NCBI GenBank assembly: GCA_009599575.1
Contig: VWND01000005.1
Coordinates: forward strand, 620,001-684,000
Length of the DNA: 64,000 bases
Reading direction: 5' to 3'
Origin: Blumeriella jaapii
Lineage: Eukaryota; Ascomycota; Leotiomycetes; Helotiales; Drepanopezizaceae
Shown: positions 1 to 11,809 of the stretch, piece after piece
Numbering within the stretch: the first letter of the stretch is position 1
How the letters are laid out: every line of letters begins with the position of its first letter
Notes under the pieces: model-generated
The model's input: the letters and a program-made list of their open reading frames with translations, nothing else
Told to the model about the DNA's origin: nothing
The model's database searches: none
Program-made: the position numbers and the translations under genes

Positions 1-766
1 TTTCCTCCTCGTGGGATGGAACTATCAAACTCGTAAGTGACCTTACAAACCCTCAAGATCTTTGGGGGCAGAAAGAAGAAGAAGAAGAAAAATGACTGAT
101 GCTATCTCTCAGTGGTCTCCAACGCGCACTTTCTCCTTGCTCACTCTTCCAACCCACAGCTGCACCTACAGCGTGGCTTTCTCCCCTCACTCTCCCTCTA
201 TCATTTCCGCCGTCACGTCCGACTCGCACCTGCGTGTCTTCGATATCCGCACTCCGGCCTCCGCGTCCAACCACCTAGTCAGCCTGATCCCCGTCCATGG
301 CTACGCGCCACAGTACGGCCAAGGCCCCGCGCGTGTTCCCAGCGCCATGCCCAACGAGGTCCTCACGCATGACTGGAACAAGTACCGGCAGAACATCGTG
401 GCCACGGCCGGCGTCGACCAGGTGATCCGCGTGATCGACCTGCGCAACCCGAAGGCCGGCCCGATCGCCGCCCTCCCCGGCCACGAGTACGCCGTGCGCA
501 AGCTCGCATGGTCACCCCACTTCGCTGACATCCTGCTCTCCGGCTCATACGACATGACTGTCCGCCTCTGGACCGACGGCACGGCTCTGGGCGTGAACGC
601 GATGAAGAGCGCCGGCGGCTCGCGCCAGATCGGCCAGATGGATCGCCACACGGAGTTCGTCACAGCGGTCGATTGGTGCATCCACGGCGAGGCAGGCTGG
701 GTCGTCACGGCCGGCTGGGATGAGCGTGTTGCCATCTGGGACGCCCGTGACTTCATCCGAGGATAG
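1..766 (+). CDS. PEX7: PEX7, peroxisomal PTS2 receptor (WD40), 3' part
   Basis: This is the C-terminal part of a WD40 beta-propeller that I assign to PEX7, the cytosolic receptor that brings PTS2-tagged enzymes to the peroxisomal import machinery. The gene enters from the left edge. An exon at 1-32 ends in SSSWDGTIKL, an intron at 33-112 (GTAAGT, branch CTGAT, acceptor CTCAG) follows, and the last exon is 113-766, so about 227 residues are visible. WD-type strands can be read as HLRVFDIR, VIRVIDLR, MTVRLW and RVAIWDAR. The insert between the second and third visible blades, with VPSAMPNEVLTHDWNKY, is typical of PEX7. The stop is TAG at 764-766. The N-terminal blades lie outside the window. 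Another WD40 protein is possible, but blade order and the short C terminus fit PEX7 best. Confidence 0.85.
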
Positions 767-1921
767 GCTTCCTAGGTACCCAGCTCGGTGTTCGACGTTC
801 CACGTTGAGCCTTCGGCTTCTCACGACTTTTCACGACTGATGACGAACGGCGTTGGCTGGCTGCTGGCATGTGTAGAGGCGTTCAGGAAGGGAAGGCGAG
901 GTGCATCTGCTGCATAGCACAGTGAAGGAGTATCGCCTGCGGTGCTGGCTCCGGCTGCAGGCGTGAAAGGTTTCCTAGGATAGGCGCAATGGGATTCTTT
1001 TCTTTCCCACTACCAACCTCCGAGTTCCTCTGTGCTACCTAGCTCCACGCCCGTCGGCGGCATGTCACGCAGAGGAGTAGACAGGCCGGGAAAGGGAAGG
1101 AAGGGTATCTGGTTTCTTTCGCGGGGAAGATGCGGCATGTGATCGTGGGCGAGAACGCCCGGTGAGATACAGTGGATCTATCCGTGCAGTTATGTACAGT
1201 ACCTGAGGTTGCGCAGTTTCACTGCCCCCTCCAGACGTTAAACAATATCATCATCATCATCATGTACAGTACCTGTCGAATAAGCCCTCCATAGGAGAGG
1301 TGAGACTCGCACTCTCTGCTCAGCTACAGATAGATGATCGATATCCATATCCATATCCATATCCACATCCACACATCCCCATCCACACCCCATCCCCATC
1401 CCCTTCACATCCACATCAACAGTCACAAAAACCCCCACAGAAAGCCACCAACCCAAAGCAAACCACACAAAGCACAAAACACACCAAGCATCGCAGGCAG
1501 TCTCAAGACATACATACATAGACAGATAGACGGATAATAGGTAGAAGTAGAGTTGAATTACTGCTGTAGTGGTTGTTCTTCTTGTAAGGAGTTGCAAAAA
1601 GAGAGAGAGAGAGGACTCCGAACCCGAGGCTCCAAAAACCCTCCTCCCCTCCTCCTCTCAACCGCTCCTGCAATGATGTCTAGATGCCAAAGAAACGCCG
1701 GGACCTGTCTATTCCTACATGCTTGCTCGCTTCCCGTGCCAGCCCCAGCCAGAAAGCGCCCCTTGGGATGTCGTACTGCATCTTACACACACATACAATA
1801 CCGATACAACAAAACTGGCGGCGTATGGCACGAGAAACAAAATAAACAAAGGCCAACCCTCGCGCGCCACAGGCCATCGTCTAATATACACCCCATCTCG
1901 TCGCGTGTCGCTAGGAACCAC
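767..1921. other. Intergenic spacer between PEX7 and the helicase 3' ends
   Basis: This stretch separates two convergent genes and holds no gene I can support. It contains the 3' untranslated regions, a short ATC run near 1248-1262, two TGTACAGTACC motifs (around 1192 and 1263) and the CCATAT/CCCCAT repeat at 1340-1416. Open frames here have repeat-derived composition (His-Ile, Tyr-Pro) and no recognisable domain. Confidence 0.7.
1340..1416. repeat. Degenerate hexanucleotide repeat (CCATAT / CCCCAT)
   Basis: About 77 bp of imperfect six-base units shift from CCATAT through CCACAT to CCCCAT. A related CCCCAT array lies at 10175-10212. Confidence 0.85.
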
Positions 1922-4072
1922 CTAGAAAGAGCTCCGGCCGCCATACCCGCCTCCTCCCGAGCGACCGCCATCTCGTCCCCTCCTGTCTCCGAAACTGCCA
2001 GGCGATCTTCCGCCGCTTCCTCCACGGAAAGAGGAACCGCCTCCGTACCTATCACCACCCGATTGTCGGCCCCCATACCCCCCAAACCCCCCGCCACCAC
2101 CGCGGCCTCCTCCTTGGCCCCCATATCCGAAACCATCTCGTGCCCCGAAGTTGTCCCTACGCTCATATCCCCCAGCGCCTGAATCACCTCTATGTCCAAT
2201 ATTGATCCCCGGGATTCTGGAAATACCTAGTTTGTTTGCGAGGCCTGGTGAGATTGGAGGGGGCTCCTCGAAGCCCCAGCCGTATCTGCTCAGTTGGTTC
2301 AGAGCCATGAGAATGTCGACACCGTCGTTGCCCTTTGAGATCTTACCAAGGCTGCCCAGGTAAGCGGCCTCCTTCACTCTCCGGCTGACCATTTTGGTGG
2401 CTTCGCCCACTTGGCTGAGGGTCTCGGCGATGGACTGTGGGAGTTGGGCGTCCTTGGTCATGTCAACTGCGGCAGATTCCAGTGATTTGTCCGGGACAAT
2501 TGGGAGACCACGTAACATCCTCCGGGCGCCTTGGAGTTCTGATTTGTCGACGAAAATATAGCCGTCTCCGGTTTTATCTCCTCGACCAGTCCGTCCAATT
2601 CTGTGGATATATTGTTCGGCATTGGGTGGTAGACCTATCTGTATAACGTGAGTGACGTTGGGAAAGTCCATTCCACGGGCTGTGACGTCGGTAGAGAAAA
2701 GGATTGCAGTTTTCGCCCGGCGAAAGCGTTCCGAGACGTAGGTACGTTGCTGTTGAGTAAGCTGTCCATGCATCTCAGAAATCTGAGCTGGGTACAGAGG
2801 GTGATTTCCGTACATTCCTTTGCCAGTATCAGAGGCCTTTAGGTTCTGGAAAATATCGCTTCCTAGAACGACGTTCGCGGTTGAGGTATAGTAAACAATT
2901 GCCTTGAATGGTTTGACTTCCTCTCCCGCGGTATGAGCTCTTGAGGCCTTTTCCATTTCCCGCTTCGCCAACTCAAGAAGTGCTGGCATTTGGTTTTCAA
3001 ACCCATTGGTAACGACAATGTGCTGGGGGATCTTCTCATGTGTCGCGATGTCTCCTTCCTTGACTGTCTGAACGAAGTGGAAGTCGGGCTTCAGGGTAGA
3101 TCGGACGAGATGCATAACTTCCCGAGGCATCGTAGCAGAAAAAAGCAATGTCTGACGGTCGACGGTATGTCTTTCGGGAAGCAAATCCATAATGTTATGG
3201 ATATCCTTGGAGAATCCGTCGTCCAGCAGTCTGTCGGCCTCATCCAAAACCAGGGCAGACAGATTCGGGGCTTTGACTCCACTGTATTGGTCCTCCAACA
3301 AATCCTGCAACCTACCGGGAGTTCCAACAAGCAGATGGCATCCCTCTCTCAAGGTCTTATGCAACATTTGGCGCTTGCTGTTGCCACCAACTGCAACCTG
3401 GACTCTCAAATCTGTGTTGGCACAGAGCTTCTGGGCCTCCACTGCGATTTGTTCGGCCAACTCACGAGTAGGAGAGATGATGATGGCTCGAATGTCGGAA
3501 GCACGCGCTTTAGAATATCGCTTTTGGTGCGCTAGGTCTGGGCTCTTTCGGAGGATATTTTGAATGGTGGGTATGAGGAAGCCAAGAGTCTTTCCGGTAC
3601 CCGTCCTAGCTTGAGCAACGCTAAGAAGAGTGAGTTGAAGAAAGCTTCAGGTTCTGCACTTCGATACTTACATATCTGCACCCGACAGTGCCTCGTTGAT
3701 TGTCATTGACTGCACCTCCGTCATGGTACTGTGTCCCATCTTTTGTGTAATCTGCTCGACCACATTACGGTGAACCATATCGTTGTCAATCAGCTCTTGA
3801 AACGTGGTGACATTTCTCGGCGGCGGAGGTGGTCGTGAAGGTTCTCCTGACGCCACATGGTCGTCGCCATCCGCCAGCTCTCTCTCCGCCGCAGCGGAGT
3901 TCTTCCTTTGCAACGACACGGAGAGCCATCTCGCTGCTGTGGGTACCCTCGCCGAGGGCTGGAGACATGCTGACAGCGTCGAGGGTCTCGCGGATGGTGT
4001 GAGCGTGGTTGAAGCTGCAGCGCGAAAGACTCTCGAGATCGAGGCCGGGGCCCGCCTGCAAACGTGGAACAT
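1922..4072 (-). CDS. MSS116: DEAD-box ATP-dependent RNA helicase, mitochondrial MSS116-like
   Basis: This is a DEAD-box RNA helicase of 699 residues in two exons (3672-4072 and 1922-3620; 51-bp intron with GTAAGT and TTAG). Motif I is ARTGTGKT (about 137-144), motif II DEAD (260-263) and motif III SAT (about 296-298); TDVTARGMDFP and HRIGRTGRG are motifs V and VI. The ATG at 4072 gives an Arg/Ser/Ala-rich leader without early acidic residues, containing RWLS, as in a mitochondrial presequence. The last 80 or so residues are Gly/Arg-rich RGG and GGYGG repeats that should bind RNA. The family resolves misfolded RNA during mitochondrial group I/II intron splicing and translation. An upstream ATG at 4138 is in frame but would spoil the leader. 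Assignment to MSS116 rather than another mitochondrial DEAD helicase rests on leader plus RGG tail. Confidence 0.88.
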
Positions 4073-4710
4073 CGTAAGGACAGAAACAACGTCTTGGGAA
4101 GTAGGATTGCAGGATGGAGAATGGAAGAAGCACCACACGGAGACTGGATGTTGTTGTCGACGTCTCTTGGTGTCGCGGGTGAGAGTGTTTGGTCGGGTTT
4201 CTCCTGGATGAACAATTTTCGATAACGCTAAAAATTTAAAAGTGGGTCGGCGCGTTCAACCGAGCTTGTGCCTGGCCTCTGGCTTCGAACTCGAAGCACA
4301 TATCTGTACAGTATTTACATACCTACGTTGTTTATCTGTACTCGGTACGAACTTCGAACAGTTCACCGTGTATGATCCGAACATCTTTCTCTTGTACGCG
4401 ATTCCAAATGCCCGTCGCTCGAGAACACCACACTCTCTCCAAGGCATCTTCATGTCTGCCTGGTCGTTCGAGGATTGCACTCTCCAACACTACAGTAGTA
4501 GCGAGGCGAACGAAAGCACTGCACTGAAGTGATGATGTGAAGAGGCAAAGCATCGAGAACCAGATCTTGTATCCTTCTAAATTTCTATCCAGGTCTAGTC
4601 TACCATCCCCCCCAAAAACCGAGCCAAATGACCAGGGTATCGTAAATCAGTATGCCTCAACAGTGTCATCTCGCGTCTCATCATCAATTTCATCAATATC
4701 ATCACATCCG
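4073..4710. other. Intergenic region upstream of the helicase
   Basis: This spacer holds the helicase promoter and the 3' end of the next minus-strand gene. I see no gene in it. One TGTACAGTA motif lies near 4305. Confidence 0.6.
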
Positions 4711-5828
4711 TCACTCACCTCTTCTTCGGCCTAGCCGTCCTCCTCGGAGCCCCATCATGGCCATCCCCTCCCCAACACCTTCATGGATGCCTCCCGTAAT
4801 ACCCTCTACAAGCCACGCCGCGGTCTCCGTCATGACCTGTCCAACCCTCCCATCGCCCAATCCATAGATCGCTCCCGTCAGAGTCAGCCCCGTCTTCCCA
4901 AGGCTGTCCACGGTCTCGATACCCTGACGGAGCACCTTCTCCGAAATCTTGTGTTCACGTTCATATCTGCATGCTGCGCTCAGCAGATAATTGAGGTACG
5001 GCAGGATGAATTGTAGGAAGATGAAGAGCTGGACGATGCCGGATGCCAACGTGCGGTGGAGCAGAGAAGGCTCGTCGGTGTCTGGAGGCCCGCTCGATGC
5101 GTACGAGTGTCGGTTGAGTTCGAGCTGCAAGGGCTCGACAACGCCTTCGGGAAGCGAACTGCGGATGCTCATTTGTTCTTCCGCCGTGAGATCCGAGGGC
5201 AGGGCACGAATCAGGTAAGTGAGGGCATGTAGATACACTGTTCGTGCAAAAGTAGCGTTCCCGAATGATGCGTCTTGGGATATGGTGGAGGATTCATTGA
5301 CAGCAAGGCTGAGGAGGTTGAGGCCTATCTCTGAGTAAGCAGACCTGATCATTTGTTCAACGAGAGGCATGTGTAAATACCCTGGTTTGCAAACTTCCAC
5401 CCGATGCCGCTCTTGCTCTCCGTCAGTTCCGATGTCTGTCTTGCTTTCGGAGCAGTCTCCTCGTCACTCGACACGCCCTCATAATAGCCCGCCAAGTGCT
5501 CCTCCGGCGCCGTTATCCCCCCGTCGCCACGCACCACAGCAGATATATATTCCACATCTGGAGTCCGTACGCCCGATGAAGCGGACGACGTCGAAGACGT
5601 GGACGTCGGTCTCGAGTCTGCCGACTTGCGCTCCCTTCCTGACCCATACACAGAGCTACTGACGGAGCAGCGTAAGGAAGGTATGCGGGGTAGCCGCGAC
5701 TGCAAAGCAGAGGGGAGCATTGAGTACAACATCGACGGCCCCGTGTTTGCGGGGAGGAAACTGGATAGACGATGGTCTGTGGAATCTGTATGCGGATTTC
5801 GAGAACGCAGCTGTGCCATAGTCGTCAT
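4711..5828 (-). CDS. Conserved fungal protein of unknown function, 353 aa
   Basis: I do not recognise a named family. Two exons (5381-5828 and 4711-5324) are joined across a 56-bp intron with donor GTATTT and acceptor GATAG, which fuses the reading frames into WKFANQG then LNLLSLAV. The ATG at 5828 is the only sensible start. Residues 1-110 are low-complexity, rich in Ser/Thr/Arg, and probably disordered. The following acidic stretch (SSDEETAPKARQTSELTES) could be phosphorylated. The second half is helical, has a hydrophobic segment (IVQLFIFLQFILPYLNYLL) that could span or lie on a membrane, and ends in a Gly/Arg-rich tail. A soluble helical protein is possible if the hydrophobic segment packs internally. 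Confidence 0.7.
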
Positions 5829-7127
5829 GTATACGCGTGTGGGTTCGTTCTCATGCGAACAGGCTGCCGAATATGTATTTGTGGGCTTGGAATGGAAACC
5901 TGGGGTTGGAAGGAAGCAAAGTGGTGGTGTGGTGTATGCGTCGTTTGCTGGGTCGGAATAGACGAGATTCGCGCACTCAGGGAGCAGGAGATGAGGACAT
6001 CGTGTCGATTATGCTTCGTTGGGCGGGCGCGGAATTCAGGTCAGAAGATCCACGACCATCGGGGCGGAAAATGGGATACGAGTGACATCTCGCAGGAGGG
6101 ATATTATGAGGCAAGAATCTCTGGCGATAAGAGGGCAGGCCGGATTGGCATGTGAAGGAGTCGTGAAAGCTCACACGTGAGGGATTTTGTTTCGGATCTT
6201 CCTTCGCGATTAAACTTTGTCAGAAATCCATCGGAAGTATTGCTAGCTCATAGAATCGCGCTGACAAGACCCTCCAGATTGTCAGGCTCGTTATGCTTCT
6301 TCTACGGTTTCACGGACCTCTTGGAATCTGTGACACCGTCCGGTGTTTACTTAGTCCCCTATTTAAGCGAAACAGGATATTGAATATGATAGCCTTTGGT
6401 TCTCGACGACAGGAGGCACATTGTATAGACTATTCCTCTCTGAACATGTTGCACGGCTTCTCGTGTCCATTTTTTCGCCATCTCGTTCGTTCACTTTTCT
6501 TGAGGCTATCAGGCATGAGGTTGTTGAGTGAAGGTCAAGAACTTGGGAAGATCTCATCGTGCACTACGAATCCAAGCGCAGTACTCTGTACACCGAACAA
6601 CACAGTCACGGGATCTCGGTTCCACCTCTGATGTGACTTGTACGCGCGTTGCAAGTGAGACATGGGAGTCTAGACCCCCCCGACACTTGATCGCACGTTA
6701 CGTGTGCACTAGCACTTGATTCACTCGCGCCATGGGATTTCGCTTCGTTTCACCTCATCCGCTACAGTACTGTAGGACCAAAGATAATCGATTAGACCAT
6801 ATTAATACATTCCGAATTCATCATCTGCCAGATTTGCACGACAAATTGCCATATCGCAAACCCAACAACGCAAAGTCTTTCTAGTTGCAATGACCGCAGC
6901 CGCCTTCTAACACAATCCAGACGTGGCCAGCCCATGTCCGGACGCCCTTCTAAGTGACACAATATCTCTCGTCGTGACAGGCAAAATATCTCGAGACCTC
7001 ACGCATAAGCCGTTCCTCCCCATCGCAAATCCGGATCATCGTAGGAGTGGCCGCGGCGCTCGACGTGGTGCGTGCCGCACGGGATTGCAGAATTATCGAC
7101 CACCACAACTTCCCTCGACCGAAACGC
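5829..7127. other. Intergenic spacer, 1.3 kb
   Basis: This stretch presumably carries the upstream region of the minus-strand gene that begins at 5828. I see no convincing gene. Open frames on both strands are short and show no domain. A GCTACAGTACTGTAGG palindrome lies near 6767. Confidence 0.5.
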
Positions 7128-7458
7128 CTACTGTGCTTGCGTAGTTGGGTACGTCCCCATCCGTCCCTCTTCTTCCGCCTTGAGAGCAGCAGCCTTCTTC
7201 GCCTTGCGGCGTCTCCAGCTGCGAGGTGTTAAAAAGAGATCCCATGGGCCCAGGAAGGTGATCTGGTTGCACTTACTACCACCATCCGCCCGCTATCTGA
7301 ATCGGCATAGCGGCCAGACCTCCGATGATCATCCACTTGTACTTTTGCCAAAACGTCTTCTTCTTCTCGCCGTCTTCTCTTGCTTCGATCATCCCACGCT
7401 CGAAGATTGTTCGGGTCACCAGGTCCATGGATGCTGCCGCTGCTGCGTGGACGCTCAT
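7128..7458 (-). CDS. Small single-pass membrane protein, 90 aa, two exons
   Basis: This gene appears only after splicing. Exon 1 is 7277-7458 and exon 2 is 7128-7218. The 58-bp intron has a GTAAGT donor and a CTCGCAG acceptor, and together the exons give exactly 91 codons including the stop. Residues 1-40 are polar and charged (FERGMIEAREDGEKKK), residues 41-60 form one hydrophobic segment (WMIIGGLAAMPIQIAGGWW), and the next stretch is strongly basic (YWRRRKAKKAAALK). By the positive-inside rule the C terminus would face the cytosol or, in mitochondria, the matrix. Splice sites and frame agreement make a real gene likely. I recognise no family. A small organelle-membrane subunit or assembly factor is conceivable but is only inference. 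Confidence 0.65.
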
Positions 7459-8782
7459 TTTCGGATAATGTGGATGGGTCTGGTCTGTATTGCAATGAAG
7501 TAGAAGCAACACAGTGAAGAGGATGATGGTCCAAAGGCGAGTGTCTCCAGAGTATTTATTCAGCGAGTAAGGTCTGTCAGACAGACCCTTGAGTCAACAA
7601 AGTTCAGGTGGCCGCATTGAATCTATTCCGATTCTGGGTCCCCAAGATTGCTTAAAATAATACTTTCGAGGCATTCCACCACCCACGACCTTGGACGTTC
7701 AAGGGGGCGCAGTTGGACACGCAGTGTATCGTGTATCTGGTGCGAATACGAGTTCCTCGCATTCGCTCCGAAATTGCTTCACCTCTGGCAAACCTTGTCA
7801 GCATGTACGAAAGCACAACGTACGGAGTACAGTGCGGTGCAAAAAGTCTGAACCCACCCCCAATGCCTGGACAAAGGGTAAATCCCTGCGCCGGCAGGGT
7901 CTCCGGCCAGTCAGATCCGCGTCGATTCCCTGAGCAACGACGCGCACGTTGCTCACTTCGAGATGTTTAACCCACCACCCCGCGATCTTGGCCATGGCAT
8001 GGATTTCCCCTCCGCGCAAAAGGGGTTCGCGCAAGCATGGAACCCGCTGATTTGCGACGACGACACGGTGAAGGAGAGTAAGTGGGCTCTGGTGTGTGCG
8101 AGAGATAGAGATTCTGAATCGGAAACCCGCTGGCGCGGCGTGGCTGGTACAGTACAGTACTGCCGCATCTGAGCTCGGTCCAAAGCCTATAATTATCTCG
8201 AGATCCAGCCCGCTCGCTGCTCATGAACACCCGACACACCTTGTATACATCGTACCGTACACGGTACCGCGAAACCTTCTCGCCAGGATAGGTCCGGCTG
8301 AGCATGCAAGAAATAAGGATATACATGAGTTCACCTCGCAGCGAGAGATCTTGGCATGTGGCCGTACGACGAAATGAGTTCCACCTCGTTTCTCTTATAT
8401 CTCTTTTCCTCCGTATTCCATGATTGCGATTGCGTACGCCTCCTCATAGGCGTGGATGGGACTCTTACACGGCTGCGATGGCGGTACTGTACTGTCAGTA
8501 AGTACCGTACAGTACTGTGCCCTCGAAGGCCACGGGAGGGTACGGGAGGGTACTGTAGGTCTCGACGTCTCGCGGCATCGATGTGTCGCTGTATCCATAC
8601 TCGATGGAGATTGCGACGCTCGGTTGCCGTGGACATGACCGGCGCTGCCGCCATCGCAATTCCAGACGGGGACGTCGATGTGTGAGGACAGTGAGCGACC
8701 GCTTCTCACCACGTCGAGGAAATGGCATTCTCCTTGGCGTTAATATGTGGTGGTGTATGTGTATGTACTGTAATGGCTCTCG

Positions 8783-8812
8783 TGGCTGGCTGGCTGGCTG
8801 GCGGGCTGGCTG
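8783..8812. repeat. GGCT tetranucleotide repeat
   Basis: About seven GGCT units, one imperfect (GGCGGGCT), form a 30-bp microsatellite. Confidence 0.85.
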
Positions 8813-8892
8813 CCTCTCGATCCTAGCCCGTCACTCGCCCCGAAAAGGTGACGCGGCGTGAAAGGGCCATGGGAGGCCGTACGACGTGTGTG

Positions 8893-8935
8893 TGTACAGT
8901 ACAGTACTGTACGTACTGTACGTACTGTACTGTGT
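8893..8935. repeat. Dense TACTGTAC/GTACAGTAC palindromic cluster
   Basis: About 43 bp consist almost only of overlapping GTACAGTAC and TACTGTAC units on both strands. This is the densest instance of a motif scattered through the spacers of this window. Confidence 0.85.
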
Positions 8936-9810
8936 ATGTGTGTGTACACTGACTGACCAGACCGACTTACGAGTCGCGGAAAGCTTGTCAGTAGGTCAGT
9001 TCGTCGCTCGAGTAACCCGTCAAGTCGAACCCTTCCGAGATCAAATGGAAATCCCGCCACCGCAATGGAAAAGGCAAAAGGACGGTTAACCTTTTCGCGA
9101 GATTGCGTTCGGATACGTCGCAGCAACAACAACAACAACGGAACAGGCCAAAAGACTCTGATAACCTTTGGACGAGATTACGTTCGGCTGCGTACACAGG
9201 AGAAGAGCCGAAGCGCGGTTCGAGCCGACTGGGTGCTGGAGTCCAGATGCGTGATGGCACGGAGCGAGAGGATCGAAGGCTTCTCCTTGCGCCCTCCAGG
9301 CAGGCACCACGACATGGAAAGAGGTCGGCTGGGCTCTACAGAGTACAGTACGGTACATACGTACATACAGTACAGTCCGCAAGCACATCGTGTCGCCGCC
9401 AGCGCAGGCCACCTGCCAGTATCAGGCCGGCACGCGGGAGAAGACGTGCAATCAGCGCGCCCTTGGGCGAGCGAGCAGAAGGCTTCTCGCTCGCGCTCGC
9501 TTATCGAGTCGCCAGACCTGGCGCCGACGTCGATGCAAAACAAGTGACCAAACAACACAACAAGACGCTGCCGAGCTAGCCGAGCGCGGGTACAGGACGT
9601 CGACGGCCGGAGAGGAATGGCGACGACGGCACCGTCGCTGAGAACCAGACGGGCGGCTGAGGCTCGAGTCATGAAACCGGGCGTGAAGGGCATGATAGGA
9701 CGAAAAGTATGATGCCGTACCCCAGACTCGTACTCGCTCCATCGGGTGAGGGAAAGACATGGCCGGCTATCACCAACACACTGGGGATATAGAGTACTAT
9801 AGTACTGCAC

Positions 9811-9982
9811 AGTACTGGTGCGAAACGATGTTCGTTTGCCGTCCGTGTGATACTCCATCACAAGGGGGCTTTACGAGGGCCTTCTCCAATAATAGAAAGG
9901 AGCATTGCCGAATTACTGATGAAGCCAGGATTTCCGCATAGCGGTCAAACGCACAAGATTTCACCCAAGCTCGAAGTACATA
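9811..9982. repeat. Diverged 172-bp dispersed repeat, copy A
   Basis: This segment aligns end to end with 19561-19733. Shared blocks in the same order include GTGCGAAA, CCGTG, AGGGCCTT, ATAGAAAG, TGCCGA and ATTTCACCCAAGC followed by CGAAGTA. Both copies begin just right of a TAC/GTAC palindrome cluster. It could be a decayed mobile-element fragment or an old duplication. Confidence 0.65.
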
Positions 9983-10174
9983 GGACCGTAGGTTCGGACA
10001 GAGATCACGATACTGTACAGTACTGTACCATGGCACAGGACAGGAGTAGCAAGCAATTGGGGTGGAGACGACACGAAAACGCTTCGAATGTGCACGCGAA
10101 TGGCATCGGACAGCCAGGCGCTAGTGCGTGGAGCCCGCTGATTGACGAGCCAGCATCCTCGTCTCGACCTCGAC

Positions 10175-10266
10175 CTCATCCCCATCCCCATCCCCATCCC
10201 CATCCCCATCCCGGCCCCGTACAGTTCATCGTACTCGCATACCTATACCTACACCTACACCTACAC
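10175..10266. repeat. CCCCAT and ACCTAY hexanucleotide arrays
   Basis: Six or so CCCCAT units (10175-10212) are followed by five ACCTAT/ACCTAC units (about 10240-10266). They lie directly before the JmjC start codon, in its presumed 5' leader or promoter. Confidence 0.85.
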
Positions 10267-10294
10267 AGAGATCAACAGCTTGCCGCCCCGAAAC

Positions 10295-11809
10295 ATGGGG
10301 ACCGTCATGCATGGCATGCCGCTGACGAAGCTTCGTGCCGAAACATCGCATTCTCCAGATCGCATCTCGCCGCAACAGCGCCTGCTCGATATCTGTCGGC
10401 GCGAATTCTGCGACGCGTCCAAACTCGACGCCATCCTCTCAGCTCAGCCCCCGGACAAGGCGCGCCGAGATCCCTTCGTAGAATTGGTGCTCCGACTCGG
10501 CACATCTATCAAGACTCACGTGACGGGCTATGATCTGCTTCTTCAGAGGCTGGACGATACGCTCGCGCTCGCAACCGAGAAATTCTATGCCTTCCCGTTC
10601 CAGGATGTGCCCCCCTTCTGGCGACATCTGTTCAGAGCCGCCAGTTTGCTGAAGTTGTCAGCGGTGTCGATGAAGAGCATCTGGGGACAGGGGCCATCTG
10701 ATCCGCTGGCATTTGAGACGGCCCAGATGGACGAGATGGTCCGCGCCATCGACATGGCGCTCATCATGGCGGGCCCATCAGAGTGCAAGACGACGCAAGC
10801 GGAAATCAGCAACGTCTTGGATCTGCTTCAAGAGATACACACGTCGTCCGCGACAGATGCGCTTCTCCCTCCTGCGAAGCGGCGAAGGCGGGAGACGGTC
10901 CGCGAACCGTGTTCAGATGCATTTCCTCGGGCGTCGTCTGCCTTCGTTCCACCGGTGTCGAACCCAGTGCCGGTGTCCCCTCTGCTCAAGTTCACCGATT
11001 TTGAGAAGTACATGTTCGGTCCAAGGGATCCGCTCCTGGGCCCAGAGCCTCTCATCATCAGTGGAGTACAAGACCACTGGCCGGCCCGTGGGGACCGTTC
11101 GTGGAAACACCCCAGTTATCTTCTCTCTCGGACCATTGGCGGCAGGCGTCTCGTACCCATCGAACTGGGCCGAAGTTATGTTGACGAAGGCTGGGGTCAG
11201 AAAATCGTCCCGTTTAAGGTCTTCATGGAACAATACATCCTCCTCCCGAGCAACACACCTGCTCGCGCCACCGGGTATCTTGCCCAGCACAACTTGTTTG
11301 GCCAGATACCCGCGCTGAGGCAAGACATCACCATCCCGGACTACTGCTACGCGTCACCGCCACCGCCGCACCACTCGTCCCCTCTGGCACAGAAACACCG
11401 GAGCGTGCCAGAGCTTGATGAGCCACGGTTGAATGCTTGGTTCGGCCCACCCGGGACAATCAGCCCCCTTCACACCGACCCATATCACAACATTCTTGCG
11501 CAGGTGGTCGGAAGGAAATATGTCAGACTGTACCCCCCGCGGGAAAGCGCAAAGCTCTACGCGAGGGGTCTCGAAGAGGGGGGCGTCAACATGGAGAACA
11601 CCAGCGAGGTGGACGTGGGAGTTCTGGCCGGATGGGATGGGACGGGAGACGAGACGGCCGCTGCCCACGAGCGATTCCCATTGTTCCCCAGCGCTCAATT
11701 CGTAGACTGCATCCTCGAAGAAGGCGAGTGTCTTTACATCCCAGTCGGATGGTGGCATTATGTCCGGAGTCTCAGCGTGAGTTTCAGTGTAAGTTTTTGG
11801 TGGAACTGA
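10295..11809 (+). CDS. JmjC-domain protein, KDM8/JMJD5-like 2-oxoglutarate dioxygenase
   Basis: This is a single-exon gene of 504 residues encoding a JmjC-type Fe(II)/2-oxoglutarate oxygenase. The frame is open further upstream, but only through the CCCCAT repeat, and the first in-frame ATG is 10295. The N-terminal 220 residues are helical. A basic KRRRRE patch near residue 200 may be a nuclear signal. The jelly-roll part begins near PLIISGVQDHWPA. The iron ligands are visible as H393 and D395 in HTDPYHN and H488 in GWWHYV; ARATGYLAQHNLF and the C-terminal SVSFWWN are typical of the JMJD5 (KDM8) subgroup. Relatives hydroxylate arginine or process histone tails, so the substrate cannot be read from sequence. 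It is probably nuclear. No intron is needed. Confidence 0.87.
   Translation: MGTVMHGMPLTKLRAETSHSPDRISPQQRLLDICRREFCDASKLDAILSAQPPDKARRDPFVELVLRLGTSIKTHVTGYDLLLQRLDDTLALATEKFYAFPFQDVPPFWRHLFRAASLLKLSAVSMKSIWGQGPSDPLAFETAQMDEMVRAIDMALIMAGPSECKTTQAEISNVLDLLQEIHTSSATDALLPPAKRRRRETVREPCSDAFPRASSAFVPPVSNPVPVSPLLKFTDFEKYMFGPRDPLLGPEPLIISGVQDHWPARGDRSWKHPSYLLSRTIGGRRLVPIELGRSYVDEGWGQKIVPFKVFMEQYILLPSNTPARATGYLAQHNLFGQIPALRQDITIPDYCYASPPPPHHSSPLAQKHRSVPELDEPRLNAWFGPPGTISPLHTDPYHNILAQVVGRKYVRLYPPRESAKLYARGLEEGGVNMENTSEVDVGVLAGWDGTGDETAAAHERFPLFPSAQFVDCILEEGECLYIPVGWWHYVRSLSVSFSVSFWWN

Larger units (their letters stand above)
7459..10294. other. Repeat-rich intergenic spacer, 2.8 kb
   Basis: I see no gene here that I can support. 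All six frames contain many short Arg/Ser-rich open frames without domains. The stretch is dense in TACTGTAC-type palindromes (near 8148, 8484, 8893, 9341, 9797 and 10013), carries GGCT and CCCCAT simple repeats and one copy of a 172-bp diverged repeat (9811-9982). The promoter of the JmjC gene must lie at its right end. Confidence 0.6.
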
